64,000 nt of DNA from Curtobacterium sp. GC_Cur_3 (GTDB taxonomy: Bacteria > Actinomycetota > Actinomycetes > Actinomycetales > Microbacteriaceae): NCBI RefSeq assembly GCF_026544205.1, contig NZ_JALNUI010000018.1, forward strand, positions 22,388 through 86,387, given 5' to 3'. Made by a program: the position numbers and the translations under genes. The first letter of the stretch is position 1; every line of letters begins with the position of its first letter. Shown one piece after another: positions 56,996-64,000 of this stretch. The notes under the pieces were generated by a model, which saw only the letters and a list, made by a program, of their open reading frames with translations, searched no databases and had not been told where the DNA came from.

Positions 56996-57053
56996 TCGGT
57001 CGTTGCCCAGGGGTCTGGGGAATGTCTCGTCCGCTCGCGCGTTGCGCACTTGG

Positions 57054-57072
57054 TACCCCCCGGGGGTATCAT
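57054..57072. promoter_or_regulatory. CsoR-like operator at DUF4396 promoter
   Basis: TACCCCCCGGGGGTA (57054-57068) is a G-tract inverted repeat of the type bound by copper sensor CsoR. TATCAT (57067-57072) overlaps its end and suits a -10. No csoR gene is in the window. Confidence 0.65.
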
Positions 57073-57101
57073 CGAGACGGCAACGGAACCGGAGGACCGC
57101 G

Positions 57102-57590
57102 ATGAACGCACACGAGCACCACGACATGGCCGACCACGGCACCAGCGGACACGGTTCGACGACGTGGGCGATGGCGGCGCAGGCGACACTGCACTGTCTG
57201 ACGGGCTGCGCGATCGGTGAAGTCCTCGGCATGGTGATCGGGACCGCCGCGGGCCTGCACAACGCCGGCACGGTCGTCCTGTCGATCGTCCTGGCCTTCG
57301 TCTTCGGCTATGCCCTCACGATGCGGGGGGTCATCCGGTCGGGGCTGACCGTCGGTGCGGCCTTCAAGGTGGCCCTGGCGGCGGACACCGTGTCGATCGC
57401 CGTGATGGAGCTCATCGACAACTCGGTGATCGCGGCCGTCCCGGGCGCTCTCGACGCGCAGCTGAGCGACTGGCTGTTCTGGGGCTCACTGGCGTTCTCA
57501 CTCGTGCTCGCGTTCCTCGTCACGACGCCGGTCAACCGCTGGATGATCAGCCGGGGACTCGGGCACGCCGTCGTGCACGGGCACCACTGA
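57102..57590 (+). CDS. DUF4396 membrane protein with His-rich ends
   Basis: A 162-residue protein with four helices. The His-rich N-terminus (MNAHEHHDMADHGTSGHGS) and C-terminus (GHAVVHGHH) could bind copper. TLHCLTGCAIGEVLGMVIG is the DUF4396 opening, with a Cys pair in the first helix. The CsoR-like operator directly upstream and copC nearby point to copper-responsive expression. Its biochemical role is not established, as far as I know. Confidence 0.88.
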   Translation: MNAHEHHDMADHGTSGHGSTTWAMAAQATLHCLTGCAIGEVLGMVIGTAAGLHNAGTVVLSIVLAFVFGYALTMRGVIRSGLTVGAAFKVALAADTVSIAVMELIDNSVIAAVPGALDAQLSDWLFWGSLAFSLVLAFLVTTPVNRWMISRGLGHAVVHGHH

Positions 57591-57638
57591 TCCTGGTGAC
57601 GAACAGGGGGTCGAACGCAGTGGGTGTGCGCAGCACGA

Positions 57639-57908
57639 TCAGAGCAGTGCCGCGCGGTCACGGAGTGCGTCGACGAAGACACGGTCGTCCGACTCGAGTT
57701 CGTCGTCCTCAGCCCAGACCGATCGCATCCGCGTCCGCGGACTGATGCGCAGCCGGACCCGAGTCGCCGTGCCGTCGAGGTCGATCGCCGGCAGGTCCAC
57801 GCTGTCGGTGCCGAGCACGAGCTGCAGGGACGTCCGGTAGCGCATCACCGCACCGGCTGCAGCGCTGCCCGTCAAGAACGACCGTGCGTTGTGGATGAGG
57901 TACTGCAT
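57639..57908 (-). CDS. Small hypothetical protein
   Basis: An 89-residue soluble protein beginning MQYLIHNARSFL. The middle has VDLPAIDLDGTATRVRLRIS and the end is acidic then basic (DDELESDDRVFVDALRDR). I recall similar short proteins in Microbacteriaceae but cannot name a family with confidence. The ATG lacks a clear ribosome-binding site. Codon use is typical. It converges with the DUF4396 gene. Confidence 0.6.
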   Translation of the reverse strand: MQYLIHNARSFLTGSAAAGAVMRYRTSLQLVLGTDSVDLPAIDLDGTATRVRLRISPRTRMRSVWAEDDELESDDRVFVDALRDRAALL

Positions 57909-58163
57909 GGCGTGGGCCCCGTTCGGTCAGCTCAGCAGGCCGCGTGGTGAGTTCGGCGGTGGTGAGGTCGGAACGACCGAGGTCCGGGGTCGATGTCGGC
58001 CTGACACTACGCCCTGTCGAGGAGCAGCAGGCCGCGCAGAGCCGGCCGGGAGGACGTCGCCCGACTGACTCCGCTGGCTCGGCGTAGCCTCAGGCACATC
58101 ACCATCGCGGACGACTCCGGCGCTCCGGCTGGCGTTGACGCCGCGTGGCCGAGAAGGAGCACC

Positions 58164-59051
58164 GTGAAGGTCGTCATCACCGGATCCCGCGGCAAGGTCG
58201 GCCGAGCCACGGTGAAGCGGTTCGTCGAGGCGGGTCACGACGTGCTCGGGGTCGACCTCGTGCCGCCCGTGTTCGATGCGGGATCGGTCGTACCGGGTCG
58301 CTACCAGTTGGCCGACCTCACCGATGCGGGCAGCGCCTTCGCGGTCGTCGCCGGTGTCGACGCCGTCGTCCACGTCGCGGCCATCCCACAGCCGACCGGT
58401 CACCCAGCGCACGTGGTCTTCCAGACCAACCTGATGTCGACCTTCAACGTCCTGGAGGCGGCAGTCCGGTTCCGCGTGCCCCGCTTCGTCAACGTGTCCA
58501 GCGAGAGCATCGTCGGCAACTTCTTCCCCGAGCGGCCGTTCCTGCCCGACTACGTACCGGTCGATGAGGAACACCCCCTGCACCCACAGGACCCGTACGC
58601 GCTCTCGAAGGCGTTCGGCGAGCAGCTGATGGACGCGGCTGTGCGACGCTCTGACATCCGCGCGATCTCGATCCGTCCGAGCACGGTGCACGACGAGAGC
58701 AACTACGAGGAGAACCTCGGGCCGCAGGTGCGCGAAGCGTCGAGCACCAGCGCGAACTTCGGCAGCTACATCGACGCCGACGATCTCGCCGACGCGCTCC
58801 TGCTCGCGGCGGAGTCAGACCTGCCGGGGCACGAGGTCTTCTACATCGCGGCCGCCGACAACGCCGGTGGCCACGACTTCGCGGCCACGCTGCGCGAGCA
58901 CCACGGCGACCAGGTCGAGCTCCGCGAGCTCGACCGCGTCGACGCCTCGGGCATCTCCACCGCCAAGGCACGACGCCTGCTCGGCTGGACGGCCAAGAGG
59001 TCGTGGCGAGACCACCTCGACGCCGACGGCCGGCGCCTGCCGCAGCGCTGA
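58164..59051 (+). CDS. NAD-dependent epimerase/dehydratase-family protein
   Basis: A 295-residue extended SDR. VVITGSRGKVGRATVKRF is the nucleotide loop, FVNVSSESIVGNF the Ser region, and YALSKAFGEQL the Tyr-xxx-Lys. It probably acts on a nucleotide sugar or related NAD substrate; it is not near sugar genes. GTG 58164 follows GAGAAGGAG, a strong ribosome-binding site. Confidence 0.88.
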   Translation: MKVVITGSRGKVGRATVKRFVEAGHDVLGVDLVPPVFDAGSVVPGRYQLADLTDAGSAFAVVAGVDAVVHVAAIPQPTGHPAHVVFQTNLMSTFNVLEAAVRFRVPRFVNVSSESIVGNFFPERPFLPDYVPVDEEHPLHPQDPYALSKAFGEQLMDAAVRRSDIRAISIRPSTVHDESNYEENLGPQVREASSTSANFGSYIDADDLADALLLAAESDLPGHEVFYIAAADNAGGHDFAATLREHHGDQVELRELDRVDASGISTAKARRLLGWTAKRSWRDHLDADGRRLPQR

Positions 59052-59127
59052 CGCACGGCAGTGCCGCCGCAGCGATGGGTGACGGTGTGGCCTGACGGAA
59101 CTCGACGCGCAGGGGAGTCTGGTCGAC

Positions 59128-59937
59128 TCAGGGCCCCGGTCGCGTCGCTTGGCGGGCGTTCAGGAGATCGCCGTCCCAGCTCAGGTCGTCCCCCTCGTGT
59201 ACCTCGAAGGCCTCGAAGCGGTCGTCCGCGAGGACGTCGTCAACAAACGTGCGCGAGCCAGCGACGATCGTCGAGTCCCAGTCCTCCTCCGACGCGACGA
59301 CCCAAGAGTGGTCCTCGGGCCAGACCAGGGACGTGTAGGGCCCTTCCTGCCCGGGGCGGCTGCATTCCCACCCCGGGACCCTGCGTTGCGCCCACGTCGG
59401 GTCCGCGAGCGCGCTCAGGCTTGAGCTGAACAGCCACATGTCACGACCGGGCCAGGGCATCTGCATGCGAGCGCGCGCGTTCTCGTTCCGACCACCCTCG
59501 GGCCAGGGCGGGTTGCCGGTGCCTTCCCACGCTCCGACGACCAGGTGGTCCGGCGTCCGTGTCGCGACCCGCAGATGCGCGGTGAGGACCGCGAGGTCCT
59601 CGGGGTCGAACCAGCCGTCGTCGGACTGACCGACGCTCCATCCGTCCGGCCAATCGACCGTCTGCTCGGTGTCGCTGATGCGGAACCACTGCACCAGGGG
59701 ATGCATCACCCGGCCGTTGCGGCGCGCGACCTCAGCCCACTGCCATCGCGTGGACTCAACGGTGAGGGCAACGCCCCACTCATCGGTTGTGTTCGGGTCG
59801 GTACGGTGCGCCTGGAGCGGGTGCAGCAGCCGCACGTACGCCTCGAAACCGGTACCAGCGACACCGCCGACGGTCGCCCATCGGCCGGCTCGCTCGACGA
59901 GCCACGCACCACGCACGGCTTCGGTCAGCAGAATCAC
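59128..59937 (-). CDS. Conserved actinobacterial hypothetical protein
   Basis: A 269-residue soluble protein. Phrases such as FEAYVRLLHPL, LVVGAWEGTGNPPWP and WPEDHSWVVASEEDWDSTIVAGS followed by a fixed-length end match a family I have seen across actinobacteria without an assigned role. It is Trp-rich. GTG 59937 is the likely start. It marks the beginning of the lower-GC accessory stretch. Confidence 0.7.
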   Translation of the reverse strand: MILLTEAVRGAWLVERAGRWATVGGVAGTGFEAYVRLLHPLQAHRTDPNTTDEWGVALTVESTRWQWAEVARRNGRVMHPLVQWFRISDTEQTVDWPDGWSVGQSDDGWFDPEDLAVLTAHLRVATRTPDHLVVGAWEGTGNPPWPEGGRNENARARMQMPWPGRDMWLFSSSLSALADPTWAQRRVPGWECSRPGQEGPYTSLVWPEDHSWVVASEEDWDSTIVAGSRTFVDDVLADDRFEAFEVHEGDDLSWDGDLLNARQATRPGP

Positions 59938-59996
59938 CCGGCCAGCCTGGCACGGCCGGCGCCGTCGTCCGCGCGAAGCAGTCTCAGTCGACGATC

Positions 59997-60005
59997 GGTA
60001 GCCGG
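59997..60005 (+). repeat. GGTAGCCGG variant of the 9-base intergenic word
   Basis: GGTAGCCGG between 59937 and 60025; one base from the word found at the next four sites. Confidence 0.4.
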
Positions 60006-60024
60006 GACAACGTTTGGGGGTTCG

Positions 60025-60531
60025 TCATGGAGCGGCGGTCCGCCCCCGCTGGCGTCGCGTGCGGAGGACGACGAGCAGCAGGAGGAATCCGAGGACGCTG
60101 CCTGCTAACAAGGCCGTGCCAACCCAGACCGTGACGAACGTTCTGTTGCCAAACAGTGCGTCAAGCAGCAGGCCGCCACCGACCGCGAACACGGATAGTA
60201 GTGCCGCACAGACCGGTTCGAGCCATCGTGGTGAGAGCAGTGATGCGCGATCGGCCGGGAGGCCCTGATCCAACCGCGCGCGTGCCGCCTTTTCGCGATC
60301 GCGGATGGCGATACCGATCGTCGGGCCCCAGAAAGCGACCATCGCTTGGTTACCGTCGGGGTTGAGCAGGATCAGAACACCAACTGACACGACTGCGCCA
60401 GCGACATACCACCATGGGAAGACGCGGCGGATTGGTACTGCCCAGCGTCCGTCCGGACCGGTGCCGTCATGCTTCCGCTCGCTCTTGGGCTCCGTGACGC
60501 CGACGAAGTCGAGAACGCGCCGGACGGTCAT
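60025..60531 (-). CDS. Hypothetical membrane protein
   Basis: A 168-residue protein with four hydrophobic segments in two pairs: WWYVAGAVVSVGVLILL and AMVAFWGPTIGIAI, then VCAALLSVFAVGGGLLLDAL and a long one near 135-158. Both ends are charged. TATGCT is six bases before the ATG, so it is probably leaderless. No family recognised. Confidence 0.65.
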   Translation of the reverse strand: MTVRRVLDFVGVTEPKSERKHDGTGPDGRWAVPIRRVFPWWYVAGAVVSVGVLILLNPDGNQAMVAFWGPTIGIAIRDREKAARARLDQGLPADRASLLSPRWLEPVCAALLSVFAVGGGLLLDALFGNRTFVTVWVGTALLAGSVLGFLLLLVVLRTRRQRGRTAAP

Positions 60532-60618
60532 GAGCTGAGCATACGTTGACGCCTCTCGACCAATGGCTAGTCACCGCTGGGCATGCTCTTTACTTCGAAT
60601 CGGCGCGATGGATGGCTC

Positions 60619-60627
60619 GGTAGCCGA
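60619..60627 (+). repeat. Intergenic word GGTAGCCGA
   Basis: Exact copy in the gap between 60531 and 60645. Confidence 0.5.
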
Positions 60628-60644
60628 TCCCTCACCGGGGCAGG

Positions 60645-60929
60645 TCAGGCCTGACGCCGAGGTTGGTGTTCGAAGGTCAGCCGTCGAGTGCGATGACCCC
60701 ACAAGATCAACAGTAAACCTGTGACTACGAACACTCCGACTCCTGACCAGAACCAAGGAGCACTGGTTCCGCGCTCGGCTCTGGCACGGCCGATCCCATC
60801 TCTGCGAACCGCAATCACACCAGCACGCCAGCACGCCCGATCAGCCCACACCCCACAAACATGATGGCCATAAGCCCCCACCACGTCCACCACGAAAACG
60901 CCATCCGACAAGCATGCCGGACACGACAA
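60645..60929 (-). CDS. Possible small zinc-ribbon membrane protein
   Basis: A 94-residue frame from TTG 60929. The start CPACLSDGVFVVDVVGAYGHHVCG has the spacing of a Cys/His zinc ribbon. One membrane helix near 59-77 and a basic tail follow. Ribosome-binding and promoter signals are weak (TAGCAA a few bases upstream). It may be real; codon use is less biased than in the core genes. Confidence 0.4.
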   Translation of the reverse strand: MSCPACLSDGVFVVDVVGAYGHHVCGVWADRACWRAGVIAVRRDGIGRARAERGTSAPWFWSGVGVFVVTGLLLILWGHRTRRLTFEHQPRRQA

Positions 60930-61118
60930 GTTTGCTACCGCGGCAGGCCTATGGCGAATGTCTCACGACCCGGTCGTCCACCGGGACGCGATGCAACGCT
61001 CTCTTACCCATGACGAGCTTCGTGAACGTGTACGAGCCGGTGTCTTCATCGCTGCAGACCGGCTTGCGCAACAGTGCCCGCCTCTTGTCTCATCACCGGC
61101 GATCGGTCACACTGCCTC

Positions 61119-61550
61119 ATGCCCGCCGCGCAGTCCGTGAGTGCCACCCGGCCCGTCAGCAGTCGCTTCCGCACCATGGCCACAATCGTGGCTTACACCG
61201 TCGCGACGGCCCTGCTCGTCACGGTCGCCGCTCAGGGCGACCTCGAACAGAAGCTCAGCGCTAACACGACCCGTTCCCTTGAGACCCACGCACCACTCTT
61301 AGCTTTCGCCGTCATAGCCGTGCTGTTCGTCGTCCTGTCGGCGCTGGTCGCGCGCACAGGCCACGATGACACGACTCGGCATCGCGCGATCATGCAAACC
61401 AGCATCCTGGCCCTCGCAATCGCGACGGTTGCACTCGCAGCGTTCGTCAACGTACATGTGCAGGCGTTCCTTCTGGGTTGGCCAAGCGCTCCAGATACCC
61501 CGCCGTGGTGGAGCAATGCGACGCTCAGCACCTACACCACGTCTGGTTGA
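61119..61550 (+). CDS. Small membrane protein
   Basis: A 143-residue protein with three helices (TIVAYTVATALLVTVAA, LLAFAVIAVLFVVLSALVA, SILALAIATVALAAFVNV) and a polar C-terminus. ATG 61119 or ATG 61175 could start it. No family recognised. It sits between copies of the intergenic GGTAGCCGA word. Confidence 0.55.
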   Translation: MPAAQSVSATRPVSSRFRTMATIVAYTVATALLVTVAAQGDLEQKLSANTTRSLETHAPLLAFAVIAVLFVVLSALVARTGHDDTTRHRAIMQTSILALAIATVALAAFVNVHVQAFLLGWPSAPDTPPWWSNATLSTYTTSG

Positions 61551-61684
61551 CCCTCCCCGGCTCCGACAACACGTTGGGCACCGAAACGGCAGCGCACGAT
61601 GTCACGATCTCGCACAGGCCGGGACATCCCGTTGACTGCCCCTGCCGGGCGCTTCCCACTCTCGATGCGGCGACCGATAGCGGT

Positions 61685-61693
61685 TCGGCTACC
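61685..61693 (-). repeat. Intergenic word GGTAGCCGA
   Basis: Exact copy on the minus strand between 61550 and 61741. Confidence 0.5.
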
Positions 61694-61740
61694 GGGGTGG
61701 GTCGCGCGATGCGGCCGTGCTTCGCTTTGGGCTCTGGACT

Positions 61741-62160
61741 GTGAAGGCTCGCGGAGCGCCCGTGGCGCTCGATCTGACGTTGGGGTGGGCGGCGGTCGTC
61801 GCCTCGGTGTACGTCTGCGTCGTCTTCGCCTGGGGTGGCCTGCTCGGCGCTCTTTTTGCTGCACCGCCGGTTGCCTTGATGGTGGTGATCGTGTCGGGCG
61901 CGCTCGTTGTTCGACGGGTGCGGGGCGCCGTTTCGCTGCGGGCGTGGCTCCTGTTGGTGCTGACCACCGCCGTCGGCTCGGTGCTGCTCCTGCCGCTGTT
62001 GATGCTCGGCGGAGGTGATCCTTACGGCGATCTGATCGGGTTGTGGTCGATCCCGATGCTGCCACTTGCAGCACTGCTCGTCGTAACGGAGTTCGTCGTC
62101 CGACACGTCGTGCGTCGGAAGAACCGGATCGTCTCAGAATCGGCAAGCAAGACCGAATGA
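61741..62160 (+). CDS. Small membrane protein
   Basis: About 139 residues with four hydrophobic helices: AAVVASVYVCVVFAW, a Leu/Ala/Pro stretch, LLLVLTTAVGSVLLLPLLML and MLPLAALLVVTEFVV, then a basic/acidic end. GTG 61741 or GTG 61717 may start it. No family recognised. The gene is flanked on both sides by GGTAGCCGA. Confidence 0.55.
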   Translation: MKARGAPVALDLTLGWAAVVASVYVCVVFAWGGLLGALFAAPPVALMVVIVSGALVVRRVRGAVSLRAWLLLVLTTAVGSVLLLPLLMLGGGDPYGDLIGLWSIPMLPLAALLVVTEFVVRHVVRRKNRIVSESASKTE

Positions 62161-62172
62161 ACCGCTTCGTCC

Positions 62173-62181
62173 GGTAGCCGA
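62173..62181 (+). repeat. Intergenic word GGTAGCCGA
   Basis: Exact copy between 62160 and 62222. Confidence 0.5.
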
Positions 62182-62221
62182 CAGGCTATAGAGACGTTGG
62201 CTGCGAGGAGTAGAAGGAATC

Positions 62222-62332
62222 GTGTTCAGTTCCGCTACCCAGATATGGGGTCCGCTGCCACTCGTCGTCATCGGCGCTGCAGCCCTGATCGCCTTCGCAC
62301 TTGTCTTCCTCAACTCACGCCGTCGCAGGTAG
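62222..62332 (+). CDS. 36-residue single-helix membrane peptide
   Basis: GTG 62222 begins FSSATQIWGPLPLVVIGAAL and continues through one transmembrane helix to the basic end NSRRRR-stop pattern. GAGGAG and AAGGA lie upstream, and TATAGA near 62188 may be the -10. It resembles small inner-membrane peptides. The frame, helix and positive end support a real gene; function unknown. Confidence 0.45.
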   Translation: MFSSATQIWGPLPLVVIGAAALIAFALVFLNSRRRR

Positions 62333-62587
62333 AAGCGGCGGGCAGCGTATGCGGTCACTGGTCGGCCCCCAAGTGTTCTACCTTTTGGCGACGCGTCAGA
62401 TGGCTAACCGATGACCGGACGCCCTGGTAGCCGATCGGCCGCCGATACGGCTGCGCGCCGGACTGTTTGAAGCACTACCGGCCTCGTCGCGCCCTCGCCT
62501 ACCCGATGAGCCCGGACGCCGTGAGGACAGCTCGAGTAGGAGCAGCCCGACGTTTCCGCTCGGGGTAGATCCGCCACCGGACAGCGC
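62333..62587. other. Intergenic stretch
   Basis: I saw no gene in these 255 bases. GGTAGCCGA lies at 62426-62434, followed by GC-rich sequence without a clear hairpin. Confidence 0.4.
62426..62434 (+). repeat. Intergenic word GGTAGCCGA
   Basis: Exact copy between 62332 and 62588. Confidence 0.5.
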
Positions 62588-62908
62588 TCAGGTCGACGGA
62601 GCGGCGTCGGGGCCGAGCGCGGTCACTGTCCCGAGGAACCGGGCCGGTTCTTCGTCATCAGTGAAGGTCACGGGAGTGAGCTCAGAAACCGGAATCAGCC
62701 CACGCGCTCCCTGATCTGTCCTGAACCACACCGCGGGAACGGGCTCGCGGCCCTCCTCTGCTGCCAGCAGAGCAGCGGATGCGAGCCGCGGCCAGTGCGC
62801 CTCCTGTTCCGCAGAGACACCCATCGCTACCGTCTGAATTGTCAACACGCGCACGCGTTCATAGTGCGCCGAAACGTGCTCGAGCGCGTCCCGTATGCCG
62901 ATCGTCAT
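62588..62908 (-). CDS. Hypothetical protein
   Basis: A 106-residue soluble protein with VVWFRTDQGARG-like and FTDDEEPARFLGTVTALG segments and no membrane helix. TATGAG eight bases upstream of ATG 62908 may be a -10 for a near-leaderless transcript. No family recognised. Confidence 0.5.
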   Translation of the reverse strand: MTIGIRDALEHVSAHYERVRVLTIQTVAMGVSAEQEAHWPRLASAALLAAEEGREPVPAVWFRTDQGARGLIPVSELTPVTFTDDEEPARFLGTVTALGPDAAPST

Positions 62909-62983
62909 CCGGGATGCTCATACGGCCGCGGAAACATGTGCAACAGCGCAGCCGCCACGACTCGCTGCCTAGACTTGCTCGCT

Positions 62984-63163
62984 ATGGAGCCGCCACCCGC
63001 AATCGAGTGGACCTCGCTTGCGCGTCCGTCGTCGCGACCTTCGTCTCACTCGCAGCGCCGCCTCGACGCTGCGGCCACTATCGTCGCCCTGACAGCCGGC
63101 TTCGTCGCCACTGTTGCCGTCGTTCTGATGGCTCTACTTCTCCTGTGTTGCAGCCCTCGTTGA
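62984..63163 (+). CDS. Small single-helix membrane protein
   Basis: A 59-residue protein: Pro/Ser-rich start (MEPPPAIEW), a 25-residue hydrophobic helix and the end LLLLCCSPR with a Cys pair. TAGACT (62970-62975) is eight bases upstream of the ATG, so it is probably leaderless. Its end overlaps the following acetyltransferase gene, suggesting coupling. Confidence 0.5.
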   Translation: MEPPPAIEWTSLARPSSRPSSHSQRRLDAAATIVALTAGFVATVAVVLMALLLLCCSPR

Positions 63164-63696
63164 CCACCGAGCGTTTGCGACTCGAGCCGCTCGATGATCA
63201 GCACGTGAGGCACGAGGTCGCGCTCGACAGCGATCCGGACGTTATGCGGTTTGTCGGGGACGGGCTGCCCCGGAAAGCGGAGGAGGTCGCTTCCTCGCAC
63301 GCTCGTCGGATGAGTCGTGCAGGCTCGGGCTTGGGGTTCTGGGCCGGGTTCACGGAGCGCACCTTCGTGGGATGGCGGCTCCTCACCGAGGCCGAGGACG
63401 ACCATCGCGGCGGGGCGGAACTGGGGTACCGGCTGCACAAGCGGTTCTGGCGGCAGGGTCTGGCATCCGGAGGAGCCGCTGCGCTGCTCGAGTACGGTTT
63501 CGCCGTCCGCGGCCTCGGACAGATCTTCGCAGAGACGATGACCGTGAACGTCGGTTCGCGGAGCGTGATGCGCCGGATCGGGATGCAGCACATCGGGACG
63601 CGGAGGCTCGAGGACGACGTGGCGATCGAGGGATCTGATCACGGGGCGGTCGACTACGCGATCAGAGCCGACCGGTGGCGTCGACGCGATCGGTAG
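63145..63696 (+). CDS. GNAT-family acetyltransferase (RimJ/RimL-like)
   Basis: A 183-residue acetyltransferase. TERLRLEPLDDQHV and AELGYRLHKRFWRQGLASGGAAALLEYGF (read in two parts) contain the acetyl-CoA loop RQGLASG, and MTVNVGSRSVMRRIGMQ is the typical C-terminal motif of this group. The substrate is unknown; N-terminal, antibiotic or small-amine acetylation are all possible. GTG 63145, TTG 63148 or TTG 63160 could start it; the upstream overlap suggests coupled translation. Confidence 0.85.
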   Translation: MLQPSLTTERLRLEPLDDQHVRHEVALDSDPDVMRFVGDGLPRKAEEVASSHARRMSRAGSGLGFWAGFTERTFVGWRLLTEAEDDHRGGAELGYRLHKRFWRQGLASGGAAALLEYGFAVRGLGQIFAETMTVNVGSRSVMRRIGMQHIGTRRLEDDVAIEGSDHGAVDYAIRADRWRRRDR

Positions 63697-63718
63697 ACGA
63701 TCGGCATACGAGACGACG

Positions 63719-63958
63719 TCAGAGTCCTCTCCTCGCCTGCCACCGGTTGATGAAGAACACGACCAAGCCGATGACTGACAGGCCGGCGCCCACGAAAAGC
63801 TGTTCGGGCCCATGGTGGTCGGTGAGGCCAAAGAACCCTCGAACAACCAACACCACTCCGACCACAACGGCCACCCACGGGAGAACGTCCCGAAGAGGAT
63901 TCGGCCGCAGCGTTCGGAAGCGCCCTGGAGTCCCGCTTGTTTCGTCCTCGTCTGTCAT
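63719..63958 (-). CDS. Small membrane protein
   Basis: A 79-residue protein with two helices (VLPWVAVVVGVVLVVRGFFG and QLFVGAGLSVIGLVVFFI) separated by a His-Asp loop, with a charged N-terminus (MTDEDETSG). ATG 63958 has GGAGG 11 bases upstream. No family recognised. Confidence 0.6.
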   Translation of the reverse strand: MTDEDETSGTPGRFRTLRPNPLRDVLPWVAVVVGVVLVVRGFFGLTDHHGPEQLFVGAGLSVIGLVVFFINRWQARRGL

Positions 63959-64000
63959 CTGACCAGCATCCTCCTGCGCGGAAGCGTCCGGCAGGCCATC

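Noticed and set aside
60958..61140. A 60-residue frame beginning MSHDPVVHRDAM
   Set aside because: No ribosome-binding site or helix, overlap with the start region of the next gene, and unremarkable composition. Possibly the remnant of a gene.

Overview
The window is high-GC actinobacterial DNA. Start codons are often GTG or TTG, and many genes look leaderless: a TAnnnT -10 hexamer lies 6 to 8 bases before the start codon. Gene content points to Microbacteriaceae, most likely Curtobacterium or a close relative: actinobacterial qcrCAB/ctaE, pdxST, an HspR-type HAIR operator, a sortase-E-type surface protein, a GH6 cellulase, and many small lineage-specific membrane proteins. The genus is inference. 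I saw no tRNA, rRNA, CRISPR array, insertion sequence, integrase or phage gene.

Layout. 1-8 kb: two GT9 glycosyltransferases with a GmhB-like HAD phosphatase, then a PRC-barrel protein, a secreted SGNH hydrolase, an alpha/beta hydrolase, a NUDIX hydrolase and a large LAFTG-anchored repeat protein. 8-17 kb: an MFS exporter, a single-pass protein, a YidC paralogue with a DUF6412 protein, a YbaK-type deacylase, a ClpC-like ATPase behind a HAIR box, and a secreted GH6 cellulase. 17-32 kb is a conserved housekeeping block: apt, thrS-HIT, pdxS-pdxT, yebC-ruvC-ruvA-ruvB, yajC-secD-secF-rhodanese, rel. 31-39 kb: an AbiEi-like protein, a ROK kinase, deoC, then an SDR-SGNH-small membrane protein chain and a Stealth phosphotransferase, followed by a 0.67 kb repeat field. 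39-45.5 kb: a phosphodiesterase, the cytochrome bc1 operon with ctaE, and divergent trpD. 45.5-50.7 kb: glycerol/dihydroxyacetone use, with glpF-glpK divergent from dhaK-dhaL-dhaM around two matching palindromes. 50.7-57.6 kb: a TetR/beta-ketoacyl synthase pair, an MmyB-like regulator with an SDR, CopC, a zinc alcohol dehydrogenase coupled to a YkgJ-type/pentapeptide protein, and a DUF4396 protein behind a CsoR-like site. 57.6-64 kb: lower-GC accessory DNA with small unrecognised membrane proteins, an epimerase and a GNAT acetyltransferase.

How the genes work together. GlpF admits glycerol and GlpK phosphorylates it, while DhaKLM phosphorylates dihydroxyacetone using phosphate passed through the HPr domain fused to DhaM. 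YajC-SecDF drives protein export, which the SGNH hydrolase, cellulase, surface protein and CopC need. QcrCAB with CtaE forms most of a bc1-aa3 branch; the other oxidase subunits lie elsewhere.

The most unusual signals are not single genes. (i) A GC-rich element built on the word GCCTCCCGTCCG or GGAGGCCCGGTGCC occurs in terminators and, in the same reading frame, in the linkers of three unrelated proteins, where it encodes Ala-Ser-Arg-Pro. (ii) Three ~62-bp hairpins with compensatory changes lie in a repeat field after the Stealth gene. (iii) Several divergent gene pairs have back-to-back overlapping -10 boxes, in one case inside a TetR-type palindrome. (iv) A 9-base word recurs only between small genes of the accessory region.
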